From Marinihelvus fidelis (GTDB taxonomy: Bacteria; Pseudomonadota; Gammaproteobacteria; Xanthomonadales; SZUA-36): DNA of 64,000 bases. Both the position numbers and the translations under genes were made by a program. Each line of letters begins with the position of its first letter. The first letter of the stretch is position 1. A model generated the notes under the pieces. That model was not told the DNA's origin. It saw only the letters and a program-made list of their open reading frames with translations, and did no database searches. The DNA is taken from NCBI RefSeq assembly GCF_008725655.1, contig NZ_VYXP01000006.1:305849-369848 (forward strand), written 5' to 3'. This document shows positions 37,652 to 46,397 of this stretch, piece by piece.

Positions 37652-38434
37652 ATGCATGCCAACGAACGCGAGCAGGCCATCCTGGACCTGCTGAACCGCA
37701 ACGGCTTTATCACTTTCCGTGAGCTCGAAAAGCGCCTGGACGCGTCTCCGGCTACGCTGCGCAGAGACCTGACCCGCCTGTCCGAAGATGGCCGAATTGA
37801 GCGAGTGCGCGGCGGCGCGAAGCGTATCGCAAACGACCGGATGAACGAGCAGGACCGGCTGCTGGGCGTGCCCTTTCACGAGAACATCCATCGCATGCGC
37901 GAGCAGAAGGAGGCCATCGGCAAAGCCGCGGCCGAGCTCTGCGAGCGCGGTTCGGCGATCATGATCGACGGCGGCTCCACGACGCTGCAGATGTGCCCGC
38001 ACCTGGCCGGCCTGGAACTGCAGGTCCTGACCAATTCCCTGCATATCGTCAGCGCGCTGCTGCCGCAGGAAGGCACCCGCGTGCTGGTCCCCGGCGGCTC
38101 GGTTTTTCGCGAGCAGAACATCATCCTGTCCGCGGCCGGGGATGAGCTCATGCCGCGGTTCTACGCGCCGCGGCTGTTCATGGGCGCGGCCGCCATCGGG
38201 CCGCAGGGCGTGATGCAGGCCGACGTGGTGCTGGTCGCGGCGGAGCGTCGGTTGATCGAGCGCGCCGAGGAACTGATCCTGCTGGTGGACAGCAGCAAGT
38301 TCCGGCATTCATCGGGCAACGTGGTCTGCGAACTGGCGCAGGTGGGCACCATCATCACCGATGACGGCATCGAGCCGGCCCAGGCCGAGATGGTCAAGGC
38401 GGCCGGTGTCCGGCTGGTCACCGTTCCGGTCTAG
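37652..38434 (+). CDS. DeoR-family transcriptional repressor 2 (candidate rhamnose regulator)
   Basis: Repressor of 260 residues. The N-terminal DeoR HTH (about 4-57) contains EQAILDLLNRNGFITFRELEKRLDASPATLRRDL and is followed by RVRGGA. The C-terminal DeoRC sensor has the phosphosugar motif MIDGGSTTLQM. It is convergent with the rhamnose isomerase gene, whose stop is 3 bp away, and divergent from the DHDPS/transporter unit. Rhamnose operons of alphaproteobacteria use a DeoR regulator (RhaR), so a role as rhamnose repressor is reasonable but inferred. Confidence 0.92.
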   Translation: MHANEREQAILDLLNRNGFITFRELEKRLDASPATLRRDLTRLSEDGRIERVRGGAKRIANDRMNEQDRLLGVPFHENIHRMREQKEAIGKAAAELCERGSAIMIDGGSTTLQMCPHLAGLELQVLTNSLHIVSALLPQEGTRVLVPGGSVFREQNIILSAAGDELMPRFYAPRLFMGAAAIGPQGVMQADVVLVAAERRLIERAEELILLVDSSKFRHSSGNVVCELAQVGTIITDDGIEPAQAEMVKAAGVRLVTVPV

Positions 38435-38437
38435 GCG

Positions 38438-39604
38438 TCAGGCGCCCCAGCCGGCCTGCGCACCGCCCTGGCGCGCCTGCGCAATCTGGTCGGCGTAACC
38501 GCTGGCGGCATACGCGGCCATCGGGTCTTCCGGCAGGCCGCGCGACGACCGCCACGCGGCCAGCGCACCCCGCACATCGGTGTAGAACGCGTCCATCATG
38601 ATCTCGTTGGCGGCCAGAACGTCACCGGACTGCTGCGCGGCAGCAAGGGCATCGCGATCCAGCAGTAACGCCCTGGCCGTCATCTCCTGCACATTCAGCA
38701 CAGAGCGGATCTGGCCGGGAATCTTGGCCTCGATGTTGTGGCACTGGTCCAGCATGAACGCGACACCGGAAGTCGGGTCCAGGCCGCCGCCGCGGATCAC
38801 CTCGACCATGATCCGGTACAGCTGGAACGGGTCCGCGGCGCCCACGATCAGGTCATCATCGGCGTAGAACCGCGAATTGAAATCGAACGAGCCCAGTTTG
38901 CGCAGGCGTAACAACTGGGCGACGATGAACTCGATATTGGTTCCCGGCGCATGGTGGCCGGTGTCCAGGCAGACCACGGCGCGATCACCCAGCGCCTGCA
39001 CCTGCGCGAACGCGGTGCCCCAGTCCGGCACATCGGTGTGGTAGAACGCCGGCTCGAAGAACTTGTATTCCAACACCAGCCGCTGGTCGTCACCGATGCG
39101 CTCGTAGATGGTGGCCAACGACTCGGCCAGCCAGTCCTGGCGCGAACGGATATCGGCCTGCCCGGGGTAGTTGCTACCGTCGGCCAGCCAGATCTTCAAG
39201 TCACGCGAGCCGGTCGCGCCCATGATGTCGATACACGCGAAGTGATGGTCGATGGCCTGCTGGCGGACTTTCGGGTCGTGGTGCGCCAGGCTGCCCAGCA
39301 TGTAGGCGTCGTCCTGGAACGTGTTCGAATTGATCGTGCCCAGCGCCACGCCAAGGTCCGCGGCGTGCGCGCGCAGGCGGTCAAAGTCATCGACGCGGTC
39401 CCAGGGAATGTGCAGCGCCACGCTGGGCGCCAGGCCCGTGTGGCGATGTACTTGGGCGGCGTCGGCGATCTTCTCGAACGGGTCACGCGGCACGCCCGGC
39501 TGGCCGAACACCCGGAAGCGCGTGCCGGAATTGCCAAAGGCCCAGGACGGCAGCTCGATGGCCAGCTGCGCCAGGTCGGTGGTGATTTCGCTGAACTGCG
39601 GCAT
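38438..39604 (-). CDS. rhaI: L-rhamnose isomerase (RhaI type)
   Basis: Cytoplasmic metal-dependent isomerase that converts L-rhamnose to L-rhamnulose. The 388-residue protein matches the Pseudomonas/rhizobial RhaI type rather than E. coli RhaA. Metal-site stretches are visible: RLVLEYKFFEPAFYHTD, AVVCLDTGHHAPGTNIE, and GSFDFNSRFYADDDLIVGAADPFQ, the last highly typical of RhaI. It is followed in the operon by no further gene and preceded by the RhaD-dehydrogenase fusion, 17 bp upstream. It supplies the substrate for the kinase across the divergent promoter. Confidence 0.93.
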   Translation of the reverse strand: MPQFSEITTDLAQLAIELPSWAFGNSGTRFRVFGQPGVPRDPFEKIADAAQVHRHTGLAPSVALHIPWDRVDDFDRLRAHAADLGVALGTINSNTFQDDAYMLGSLAHHDPKVRQQAIDHHFACIDIMGATGSRDLKIWLADGSNYPGQADIRSRQDWLAESLATIYERIGDDQRLVLEYKFFEPAFYHTDVPDWGTAFAQVQALGDRAVVCLDTGHHAPGTNIEFIVAQLLRLRKLGSFDFNSRFYADDDLIVGAADPFQLYRIMVEVIRGGGLDPTSGVAFMLDQCHNIEAKIPGQIRSVLNVQEMTARALLLDRDALAAAQQSGDVLAANEIMMDAFYTDVRGALAAWRSSRGLPEDPMAAYAASGYADQIAQARQGGAQAGWGA

Positions 39605-39621
39605 GGGCGCGGGCTCCTTGC

Positions 39622-41700
39622 TTAGCGGGAAAACGCCGTGGCGTTACCCGCGTCGACGTTGATGATGTTGCCGGTCGACTTGGCCGACACCGGTGCCGCA
39701 AAGTACCACACGGCCTCGGCGACATCCTCGGGCAGCACGTTGCGGCCCAGCATGGAACGGTCGCGGTAGTAGGCCTCCAGCTCTTCGCCGGAATCGACCC
39801 CGTAGGCCGATGCGCGCTCCTCGCGCCAGTTGCTGTCCCAGATCTTCGAGCCGCGAATCACGGCGTCGGGGTTGACCACGTTGACGCGGATGCCGTGGCC
39901 GGCGCCCTCCAGCGCCAGGCAGCGCGCCAGGTGCAGTGATGCCGCCTTGGCCGAGGCATATGCCGAGGCGTTCTTCGACGCGGCCAGCGCGTTCTTGGAA
40001 CCGATAAACACGATCGAGCCTTCGCCCTGCAGCTTCAGCAGCGGGAAGGCCGCGCGCGCGGTCAGGAAATACCCCTCGGCCAGCACATCATGATTCTTGC
40101 GCCACAGCTCGACCGTGGTTTCCTCGATCGGGGCAGCCGATGCCAGGCCGGCATTGGCCACCAGGATATCCAGGCCGCCGAAGGCCAGTGCGCAGGCACT
40201 GAAGGCGGCCGCAACCTGGTCCTCGCTGGTGACATCACAGGTCGCCGCGCCAACGAGGTCGGCGCCAAACTGTGAAGCCAGGCGCGCACGCGCCTCTTCG
40301 AGCGCGTTCTCATCGCGGTCGGTGAGCATGACACAGGCGCCGTCGCCCAACAGCCTGGCGGCGCAGGCCGCACCGATGCCACCGGCGGCGCCGGTCACCA
40401 GGGCGACCTGCCCGACCAACGGTTTCGGCTTCGGCATGCGCTGCAGCTTGGCCTCTTCCAGTGCCCAGTACTCGATATCGAAGGCTTCCTGTTCGTCCAG
40501 GCCGATGTACTCGCCGATCGCCTCGGCGCCGCGCATCACGTTGATGGCATTGGCGTAGAACTCGCCGGCCAGGCGTGCGGTCTTGCGGTCAGCCGCGAAG
40601 GTGATCCGGCCGATGCCGGGCACCAGCACGACCACCGGGTTGGCATCGCGCATGGCAGGGTCTTCCGGACCCGCGCAGCGCTCGTAGTACGCTGCGTAGC
40701 CCTGGCGGTAGGCCTCCAGCGCTTCACCCAGGTAGTCCATGTCATCAAGGCGCGCGGGGTCCAGGGTCAGCGGCGCGATCTTGGTGCGCAGGAAATGGTC
40801 CGGGCAGGAGGTGCCGATGGCCGCCAGCCGTTCGAAGTCTTCGGAACCGACGAACTCCAGGGTTTCGGCATCGTCGGAGAAATGCCCGACCTTGGGCCGG
40901 TCGCCGGTCATCAGGCCGCGCAGGCGCGGCATCAGCGCGGCGGCGGATTCACGCCGGGCTTCCGGGGCCAGGGGCGGCACCTTCTCGCCACCGAAGGCCT
41001 GCTCGGCCAGCTTGGCGTTCAGGTAACGCGCGGCGTCGGTGATCAGCTCGATCGTGTTGTCGTAACAGGCCTTTGCACTGTCACCCCAGCAGATAATGCC
41101 GTGACCGGCCAGCATCACGCCGCGCAGTCCGGGCTGGCTCTTGACCAGGTCACGCAGTCGCAGCGCCAGGTCGAAACCGGGCCTTTTCCAGGGCAGCCAG
41201 CCGATCTTCCCACCCCAGATAGCCTGCGTGGCTGCCTCACCGCCCGACGAGGCCGCCAGTGCGATGATCGCGTCCGGGTGTACATGGTCAATATGGCTAA
41301 ACTCGAGATAGGCGTGCAGCGGTGTATCAATGGACGCGGCACGCGGGTTCAGGTTGAACGTGCAGTGCGGCAGGTAACCGACCATTTCGTCCTCGTGCTC
41401 CACACCGCGGTACAGCGACTCCAGTGCCAGCAGCTTGTCCTGGTAGAGCGTTGAAAACCCGCCGATGTCCATCGAACCGATATCGCCGCCGGAGCCCTTG
41501 ACCCACAGCACCTCTACCGCCTCGCCACTGAGCGGGTCGCGCTCCTGGATCTTTGCCGAGGTGTTACCGCCGCCAAAATTGGTGACCGTCAGGTCAGAGC
41601 CCAGCAGGTTGGAACGGTACAGCAACAGCTCGGATTCCGAGCGCCCCTGCGCGTCCTCGTTTGACCAGCGGTTTTCAGGTATCTCGAAAGGTATGGCCAC
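39622..41700 (-). CDS. Bifunctional rhamnulose-1-phosphate aldolase / lactaldehyde dehydrogenase (SDR fusion)
   Basis: Two-domain fusion of 692 residues. Residues about 1-400 are a class II aldolase/adducin domain with zinc-ligand histidines in HIDHVHPDAI and GHGIICWGD; it splits L-rhamnulose-1-phosphate into DHAP and L-lactaldehyde. Residues about 430-690 are a short-chain dehydrogenase with the Rossmann motif VTGAAGGIGAA, NAGLAS and the catalytic YASAKAA; it oxidises lactaldehyde to L-lactate. The same fusion (RhaD-aldol-ADH) is known in rhizobia, Bacillus and many Proteobacteria. It is the first gene of the minus-strand rha unit and is divergent from the kinase. Confidence 0.95.
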   Translation of the reverse strand: MAIPFEIPENRWSNEDAQGRSESELLLYRSNLLGSDLTVTNFGGGNTSAKIQERDPLSGEAVEVLWVKGSGGDIGSMDIGGFSTLYQDKLLALESLYRGVEHEDEMVGYLPHCTFNLNPRAASIDTPLHAYLEFSHIDHVHPDAIIALAASSGGEAATQAIWGGKIGWLPWKRPGFDLALRLRDLVKSQPGLRGVMLAGHGIICWGDSAKACYDNTIELITDAARYLNAKLAEQAFGGEKVPPLAPEARRESAAALMPRLRGLMTGDRPKVGHFSDDAETLEFVGSEDFERLAAIGTSCPDHFLRTKIAPLTLDPARLDDMDYLGEALEAYRQGYAAYYERCAGPEDPAMRDANPVVVLVPGIGRITFAADRKTARLAGEFYANAINVMRGAEAIGEYIGLDEQEAFDIEYWALEEAKLQRMPKPKPLVGQVALVTGAAGGIGAACAARLLGDGACVMLTDRDENALEEARARLASQFGADLVGAATCDVTSEDQVAAAFSACALAFGGLDILVANAGLASAAPIEETTVELWRKNHDVLAEGYFLTARAAFPLLKLQGEGSIVFIGSKNALAASKNASAYASAKAASLHLARCLALEGAGHGIRVNVVNPDAVIRGSKIWDSNWREERASAYGVDSGEELEAYYRDRSMLGRNVLPEDVAEAVWYFAAPVSAKSTGNIINVDAGNATAFSR

Positions 41701-41790
41701 GTATGATGTCCTTGGGTATCGGTAATGAGCCGGGGCGATTCGTGTCGCCCGTGAGTTTGACTGATACTAGCACAAACTGAGCAATTTGTT

Positions 41791-41823
41791 ATCATTACCA
41801 ATCAATTACAATCATTAACAATC
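41791..41823. promoter_or_regulatory. 13-bp direct repeat in the rha divergent promoter
   Basis: ATCATTACCAATC (41791-41803) and ATCATTAACAATC (41811-41823) match at 12 of 13 positions and are repeated with a 20-bp period, about two helical turns. They lie in the 138-bp gap between the rha aldolase fusion and the rhamnulokinase, just upstream of the kinase ribosome binding site. This is a likely operator for the locus regulator, possibly DeoR 2. Confidence 0.6.
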
Positions 41824-41838
41824 TGAAAGGCTCCCACT

Positions 41839-43257
41839 ATCAGCACCCTGACCCTGGTTCTCGATATCGGCAAAACCTACGCTAAAACAAGCGTCTGGGA
41901 CGCCAATGGCGTGCGCCTGCAATGCGAATCCAGGGGCAACACGCCCAGGCGCTGCGCCGCCGGCTACCTGGCCCTTGATCACGAGGGCATCGAAACCTGG
42001 CTCGTCCAGGCCATCCGTACATTGCCCTCGCCACGGGACATCGGCCGGATCATCGTGGTCGCCCATGGCGCCGCCGCCGCGCTGGTCCGTGACGGCCGAC
42101 TGTTTGCCGAACCGATGGATTACGAGCAGGGACTGGATGATGTGCCGATGTCGTCATACGACACCGCACGCGACGCCTTCATCGACACCGGGTCACCGGC
42201 CCTGCCCCAGGGCCTGAACCTGGGGCGGCAACTGCACGCACTGGAGCACTGGCTGGGCCCGCTGCCGGATGACGTGGACATCCTGCCCTGGCCACAGTAC
42301 TGGGCTTGGCTGTTCTCCGGCGTTGCCAGCGCGGAACTCACCAGCCTGGGCTGTCACACCGACCTGTGGAACCCGCGGGAACGCACGTTCAGCGCACTGG
42401 CCGGCCGGCGCGGCTGGGACCGGCGCATGGCCCCCATCCGGGCCGCCTGGGACGCTCTCGGTCCCGTCACTCCGGCGTTCGCGGAACGCGCGGGCCTTTC
42501 ACCGGAATGCCAGGTCTTTTGCGGCCTGCATGACAGCAATGCCGCCCTGCAGGCCGCCCTGGGGCAACCCGAGCTGCGCGACCAGGACGCGACCGTGCTG
42601 TCGACCGGCACCTGGTTTATCGCCATGCACTCTCCGGCCGCCGGGCATCGATCGCAGCCACCGGCCCTGGATGCCCAGCGTGACAGCCTGTTCAATGTCG
42701 ACATTCATGGCCGCCCCATCGCATCGGCACGCTTCATGGGCGGCCGCGAAGCCGAGCTGGCCGCCGGCATATTCTGCTACCGGGAAACAGCATCCATGGC
42801 CCCGGATGAACTGCTTAGCCGACTGGCCGTTGTCATGGATAAGGGGCAACTGGCGCTGCCCGGCTTCGTTCCCGGCGTCGGCCCCTTCCCCAAGGGACCG
42901 GGCCAATGGCTGAACCGCCCCGACAGCCCGGTCGACCTGCGGGTCGCCACCGACCTGTACCTGGCGCTGGTCACCGACTGCATTCTGGACCAGATCGATG
43001 GCAAGGGTCAGCTCCTGGTCGAAGGCCGCTTCGGCGCCAACCCGGTGTTCATGGCGGCCCTGGCCAGTCTGCGGCCGGACCAGGGGTTGTTCCGGTCCAG
43101 CGCCGAACTGGACGTGGCCTGGGGTGCGCTCAACATGATCACCCCGGGACTGCCGGCGCCGGCGCCGCTTGAAGCCGTGCCCGCCACCGATCTCGACCTG
43201 CCGGGGCTGGCCCGGCGCTGGCGCGAACGCGCCGGTTACGGCAAGCTTTCCGCGTGA
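41839..43257 (+). CDS. FGGY-family rhamnulokinase with apparent non-canonical ATC start
   Basis: Kinase that phosphorylates L-rhamnulose at O1. The FGGY phosphate-1 motif [16 protein letters not shown] is encoded at 41854-41901, yet the first ATG/GTG/TTG codon in frame is the GTG at 41911, after this motif. The in-frame upstream stop is at 41824-41826. An AAAGG ribosome binding site (41826-41830) sits 8 bp before an ATC at 41839, and CTG codons at 41848 and 41854 are alternatives. I annotate from ATC (472 residues) as the best-placed start. Further kinase motifs include [13 protein letters not shown] and STGTWFIAM. It overlaps lldD by 4 bp. An ATG-to-ATC sequencing error is possible. Confidence 0.8.
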   Translation: MSTLTLVLDIGKTYAKTSVWDANGVRLQCESRGNTPRRCAAGYLALDHEGIETWLVQAIRTLPSPRDIGRIIVVAHGAAAALVRDGRLFAEPMDYEQGLDDVPMSSYDTARDAFIDTGSPALPQGLNLGRQLHALEHWLGPLPDDVDILPWPQYWAWLFSGVASAELTSLGCHTDLWNPRERTFSALAGRRGWDRRMAPIRAAWDALGPVTPAFAERAGLSPECQVFCGLHDSNAALQAALGQPELRDQDATVLSTGTWFIAMHSPAAGHRSQPPALDAQRDSLFNVDIHGRPIASARFMGGREAELAAGIFCYRETASMAPDELLSRLAVVMDKGQLALPGFVPGVGPFPKGPGQWLNRPDSPVDLRVATDLYLALVTDCILDQIDGKGQLLVEGRFGANPVFMAALASLRPDQGLFRSSAELDVAWGALNMITPGLPAPAPLEAVPATDLDLPGLARRWRERAGYGKLSA

Positions 43258-44393
43258 AACCCGCCGCACCCACCGATTACCGCGAACTCGCCCGCCGGCG
43301 CCTGCCGCCGTTCCTGTTTGAGTACATCGACGGTGGCGCCTACTACGAAACCACGCTGGGGCGTAACCGCGATGACCTCTCGGCCATCGAATTGCGCCAG
43401 CGGGTCATGCGTGATGTCTCGAGCATTGATATCGGCACCGAGTGGTTCGGCCAGAAACACGCCATGCCCCTGGCCCTGGCGCCGATCGGCATTGCGGGTA
43501 TGAACGCCCGCCGTGGCGAGACCCAGGCCGTGGCCGCGGCCAATGCCCACGGCGTGCCGTTCTGCCTGTCCACGGTTGGCCTGTGCGACATCGAAGAAGT
43601 GCAGCAGGCCGCCAGCGCGCCCTTCTGGTTCCAGCTCTACATGATTCGCGACCGTGGCTTCATGCGTGACTTGCTGGCGCGTGCGAAAGCCGCCGGCTGC
43701 CCGGCGCTGGTGTTCACGCTGGATATGCCCGTGCCGGGTACCCGCTACCGCGACTACCGCTCCGGCCTGGCCGGTATGCCCGGCCTGCGCGGCAGCCTGA
43801 AGCGGGTCGGCCAGGCCATGATGCACCCGCGCTGGGCCTGGGATGTCGGCGTGCGCGGCCGCCCGCATGGACTGGGCAATGTCGCCCCCGTTCTTGAAGA
43901 AGGCTCCGGCCTGGAAGACTTCTTCGCCTGGATGCGCGGCAATTTCGACCCCACCGTCACCTGGCGCGACCTCGAGTTCGTCCGCGAAGCCTGGGATGGC
44001 CCCATCATCCTGAAAGGCATCCTCGACCCCGAAGACGCCCGCGAGGCCGTCGCTCACGGTGCCGACGGCGTGGTCGTGTCCAACCACGGCGGCCGTCAGC
44101 TGGACGGCGCCGTCAGTTCCGCCCGCGCGCTGCCCGCGGTGGCCAAGGCCGTTGACGGACGCGCGACGATTTTCGCCGACGGCGGTATCCGTTCCGGCCT
44201 GGATGTCCTGCGCATGCTGGCCCTGGGCGCCGACGGCGTCATGATCGGTCGGCCCTGGGTTTACGCGCTGGCTGGCGGCGGGCAGGCCGGCATCACCCAT
44301 TTGCTGAGCCTGTACGAGGCCGAATTGCGCGTCGCCATGGCCCTGACCGGGGCCACACACATCAACCAGGTGGACGCTTCCCTGCTGGCCTGA
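43254..44393 (+). CDS. lldD: FMN-dependent L-lactate dehydrogenase LldD
   Basis: Membrane-associated FMN enzyme that oxidises L-lactate to pyruvate and passes electrons to the quinone pool. It has 379 residues with a GTG start that overlaps the kinase TGA (GTGA). The family signature [11 protein letters not shown] contains the catalytic histidine and arginine. FMN-binding strands are at [11 protein letters not shown] and [34 protein letters not shown]. Its coupling to the rhamnulokinase fits the lactate made by the aldolase/lactaldehyde dehydrogenase fusion, so the rhamnose route ends in central metabolism here. Confidence 0.95.
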   Translation: MKPAAPTDYRELARRRLPPFLFEYIDGGAYYETTLGRNRDDLSAIELRQRVMRDVSSIDIGTEWFGQKHAMPLALAPIGIAGMNARRGETQAVAAANAHGVPFCLSTVGLCDIEEVQQAASAPFWFQLYMIRDRGFMRDLLARAKAAGCPALVFTLDMPVPGTRYRDYRSGLAGMPGLRGSLKRVGQAMMHPRWAWDVGVRGRPHGLGNVAPVLEEGSGLEDFFAWMRGNFDPTVTWRDLEFVREAWDGPIILKGILDPEDAREAVAHGADGVVVSNHGGRQLDGAVSSARALPAVAKAVDGRATIFADGGIRSGLDVLRMLALGADGVMIGRPWVYALAGGGQAGITHLLSLYEAELRVAMALTGATHINQVDASLLA

Positions 44394-44406
44394 CCCCTTT
44401 TTTTGA

Positions 44407-44428
44407 TCGAAATCGAAACTTTTCGAAA
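44407..44428. promoter_or_regulatory. Triple TCGAAA operator-like cluster upstream of the transketolase operon
   Basis: TCGAAA occurs at 44407-44412, 44413-44418 and 44423-44428, the last inside the palindrome TTTCGAAA. Such TTTCG/CGAAA repeats are typical of DeoR-family targets. The cluster precedes the long operon that begins at 44555. Either of the two DeoR proteins in the locus could act here. Confidence 0.5.
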
Positions 44429-44554
44429 GTGTTTTCTTTGTGTTAGCATTCAATTGCTCGCTTTATTGAAGATTTGGCAAAAAACCTGAACCGACGACGA
44501 TGGTCGCCCGGAGAGCCGTACAGGCCGCCGGGACGCAACGCCGAGGCCCCCGGA

Positions 44555-45397
44555 TTGACTCAACTGAACGACCACGAACTCGCCCTGAAATCCTGGCAGT
44601 ACCGCCGGGATATCCTGCGCGCCATCAAGCATGCCGGCGCCGGCCATACCGGCGGCAGCCTGTCCTGCACGGATATCCTCAACGTGCTCTACAACCGCAC
44701 ACTGAATGTCAGCCCGGACACGTTCGGCTCGCCCACGCGCGACCGCTACGTGCAGAGCAAGGGCCATTCCGTAGAGGCGTTGTTTGTCGTGCTCGCGGAC
44801 CAGGGGTTTTTCCCAGCCAGCGACCTCGACACGCTGTGCGGCTACCAGTCGCACTTCGTCGGCCACCCCACCCGCAAGGTGCCGGGCATCGAGCAGAACA
44901 CCGGCGCGCTGGGCCACGGCCTGCCGATTTGCACCGGCATGGCCATCGGCGCGAAGCTGGATGAAGCCGACTGGCACGTGTTCACGCTGCTGGGTGATGG
45001 CGAACTCGCCGAGGGCTCCAACTGGGAGGCCGCGATGGCGGCCGCGCATTACCGGCTGGACAACCTGACCGCGATCATCGACTGCAACAGCCTGCAGATC
45101 ACCGGCCGCACCCGCGATGTCATGAGCAGCGAGCCGCTGGCGAACAAATTCGACGCCTTCGGCTGGGCCGTTCGTGAAGTGGACGGCCATGACCTGGCCG
45201 CGCTTGAAGATGCGCTGGCACGGCCGCTGGCGGCAGGCAAACCCAGCGCCATCATCGCCCGCACAATCAAGGGCAAAGGTGTGAGCTTCATGGAAGATGT
45301 CGGTCGCTGGCACCACGGGGTGCCCAACGACGAGGAGTTCGCCGCCGCCATCGAGGAAATCGATGCCGCGATGGCCCGCCTGGAGGCCGCCGCATGA
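44555..45397 (+). CDS. Transketolase N-terminal subunit (candidate apulose-4-phosphate transketolase subunit)
   Basis: Thiamine-diphosphate-binding half of a split transketolase, 280 residues from a TTG at 44555 that has a GAGG ribosome binding site 8 bp upstream. A further in-frame TTG at 44474 would add 27 basic residues and has a poor site. Motifs are GHTGGSLSCTDILNVLY and the ThDP/Mg motif GDGELAEGSNWEAA...IIDCNS. The stop overlaps the C-terminal subunit by 4 bp. Housekeeping transketolase is a single chain, so this pair is specialised. Together with the FGGY kinase and ribose-type importer it matches the apulose-4-phosphate route; other ketose phosphates remain possible. Confidence 0.88.
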   Translation: MTQLNDHELALKSWQYRRDILRAIKHAGAGHTGGSLSCTDILNVLYNRTLNVSPDTFGSPTRDRYVQSKGHSVEALFVVLADQGFFPASDLDTLCGYQSHFVGHPTRKVPGIEQNTGALGHGLPICTGMAIGAKLDEADWHVFTLLGDGELAEGSNWEAAMAAAHYRLDNLTAIIDCNSLQITGRTRDVMSSEPLANKFDAFGWAVREVDGHDLAALEDALARPLAAGKPSAIIARTIKGKGVSFMEDVGRWHHGVPNDEEFAAAIEEIDAAMARLEAAA

Positions 45398-46392
45398 GCG
45401 CCCCGGCCCCGTCCATGTATTCCGAAGCGGCCACGGCGCTGGCCACCGACCTGGGGCTGTCGAAAGGCCGCGCGAACCTGGAAGTGTTTGCCGCCGCCGT
45501 CCAGGACCTGGCCGAAGCCGACCGCGACGTGCTGGCAGTGACCAGCGACTCGCGCGGCTCCGGCAAACTTGGCCCGTTTGGCCAGGCGTTGCCGCGGCAG
45601 ATCGTCGAGGTGGGTATTGCCGAGCAGAACCTGGTCGGCGTGGCCGCCGGCCTGGCCTCCACGGGCAAGATCGTGTTCGCCGTCTCGCCGGCCTGTTTCC
45701 TGGCCACCCGGGCGCTGGAGCAGGTAAAGAACGACGTTGCCTATTCCGACAACCCGGTGACGCTGGTCGGCATCAGCGCCGGCGTCAGCTACGGCGCGCT
45801 GGGCTCGACCCATCACTCACTGCACGATTTCGCCGCCTTGCGCGCCATTAATAATGTCGAGGTGTGCGCGCCCGCCGACAACTTCGAAGCCGAACAGGCC
45901 GTGCGTTATGCCGCGGCCGCGGACCGGCCGGTCTACCTGCGCTTCGGCAAGGCGCCACTGTATGACCTGCCCAGTGACGCCCCGGTCCAGCCGGCGCGCG
46001 CGCGTGTGTTGCGCGAAGGCGGCGACGGTGCTTTCCTGGCGTCGGGCGAGACCGTGATCCACGCCCTGCTGGCCGCGGAGCACCTGGCCCGTGAGCACGG
46101 TGTGCAATGCCGCGTGGCCAGCCTGCCGTCAATCAAGCCACTGGATACCGATGAAGTCGCCACGGCGGCCGTCACGGGCGCCGTGGTCACGGTCGAGGAA
46201 CACATGGTCACGGGCGGCCTTGGCGAAGCCTGCGCCGCGTCGCTGTTGCAGGCCGGACTGGCACCGCGCCTGCGTATCGCCGGCATCCCCGACGAGTACA
46301 CGGTCACCGGCAGCCAGGCCGACATTTTCCGTCACTACGGTCTGTCCATGGAGGGCCTGGCCGACACCATGCGCTCCATTCTGGGACACTGA
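45394..46392 (+). CDS. Transketolase C-terminal subunit (candidate apulose-4-phosphate transketolase subunit)
   Basis: Pyrimidine-binding and C-terminal domains of the split transketolase, 332 residues. The catalytic glutamate lies in EVGIAEQNLVGVAAGLA, which binds the aminopyrimidine ring of the partner's cofactor. The C-terminal transketolase domain (about 195-325) contains TVEEHMVTGGLGEACAASLL. The ATG overlaps the N-subunit TGA, as expected for obligate partners. With its partner it would move a two-carbon ketol unit from a ketose phosphate; for D-apulose-4-phosphate and glyceraldehyde-3-phosphate the products would be DHAP and xylulose-5-phosphate. Confidence 0.9.
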   Translation: MSAPAPSMYSEAATALATDLGLSKGRANLEVFAAAVQDLAEADRDVLAVTSDSRGSGKLGPFGQALPRQIVEVGIAEQNLVGVAAGLASTGKIVFAVSPACFLATRALEQVKNDVAYSDNPVTLVGISAGVSYGALGSTHHSLHDFAALRAINNVEVCAPADNFEAEQAVRYAAAADRPVYLRFGKAPLYDLPSDAPVQPARARVLREGGDGAFLASGETVIHALLAAEHLAREHGVQCRVASLPSIKPLDTDEVATAAVTGAVVTVEEHMVTGGLGEACAASLLQAGLAPRLRIAGIPDEYTVTGSQADIFRHYGLSMEGLADTMRSILGH

Positions 46393-46397
46393 GCTGC

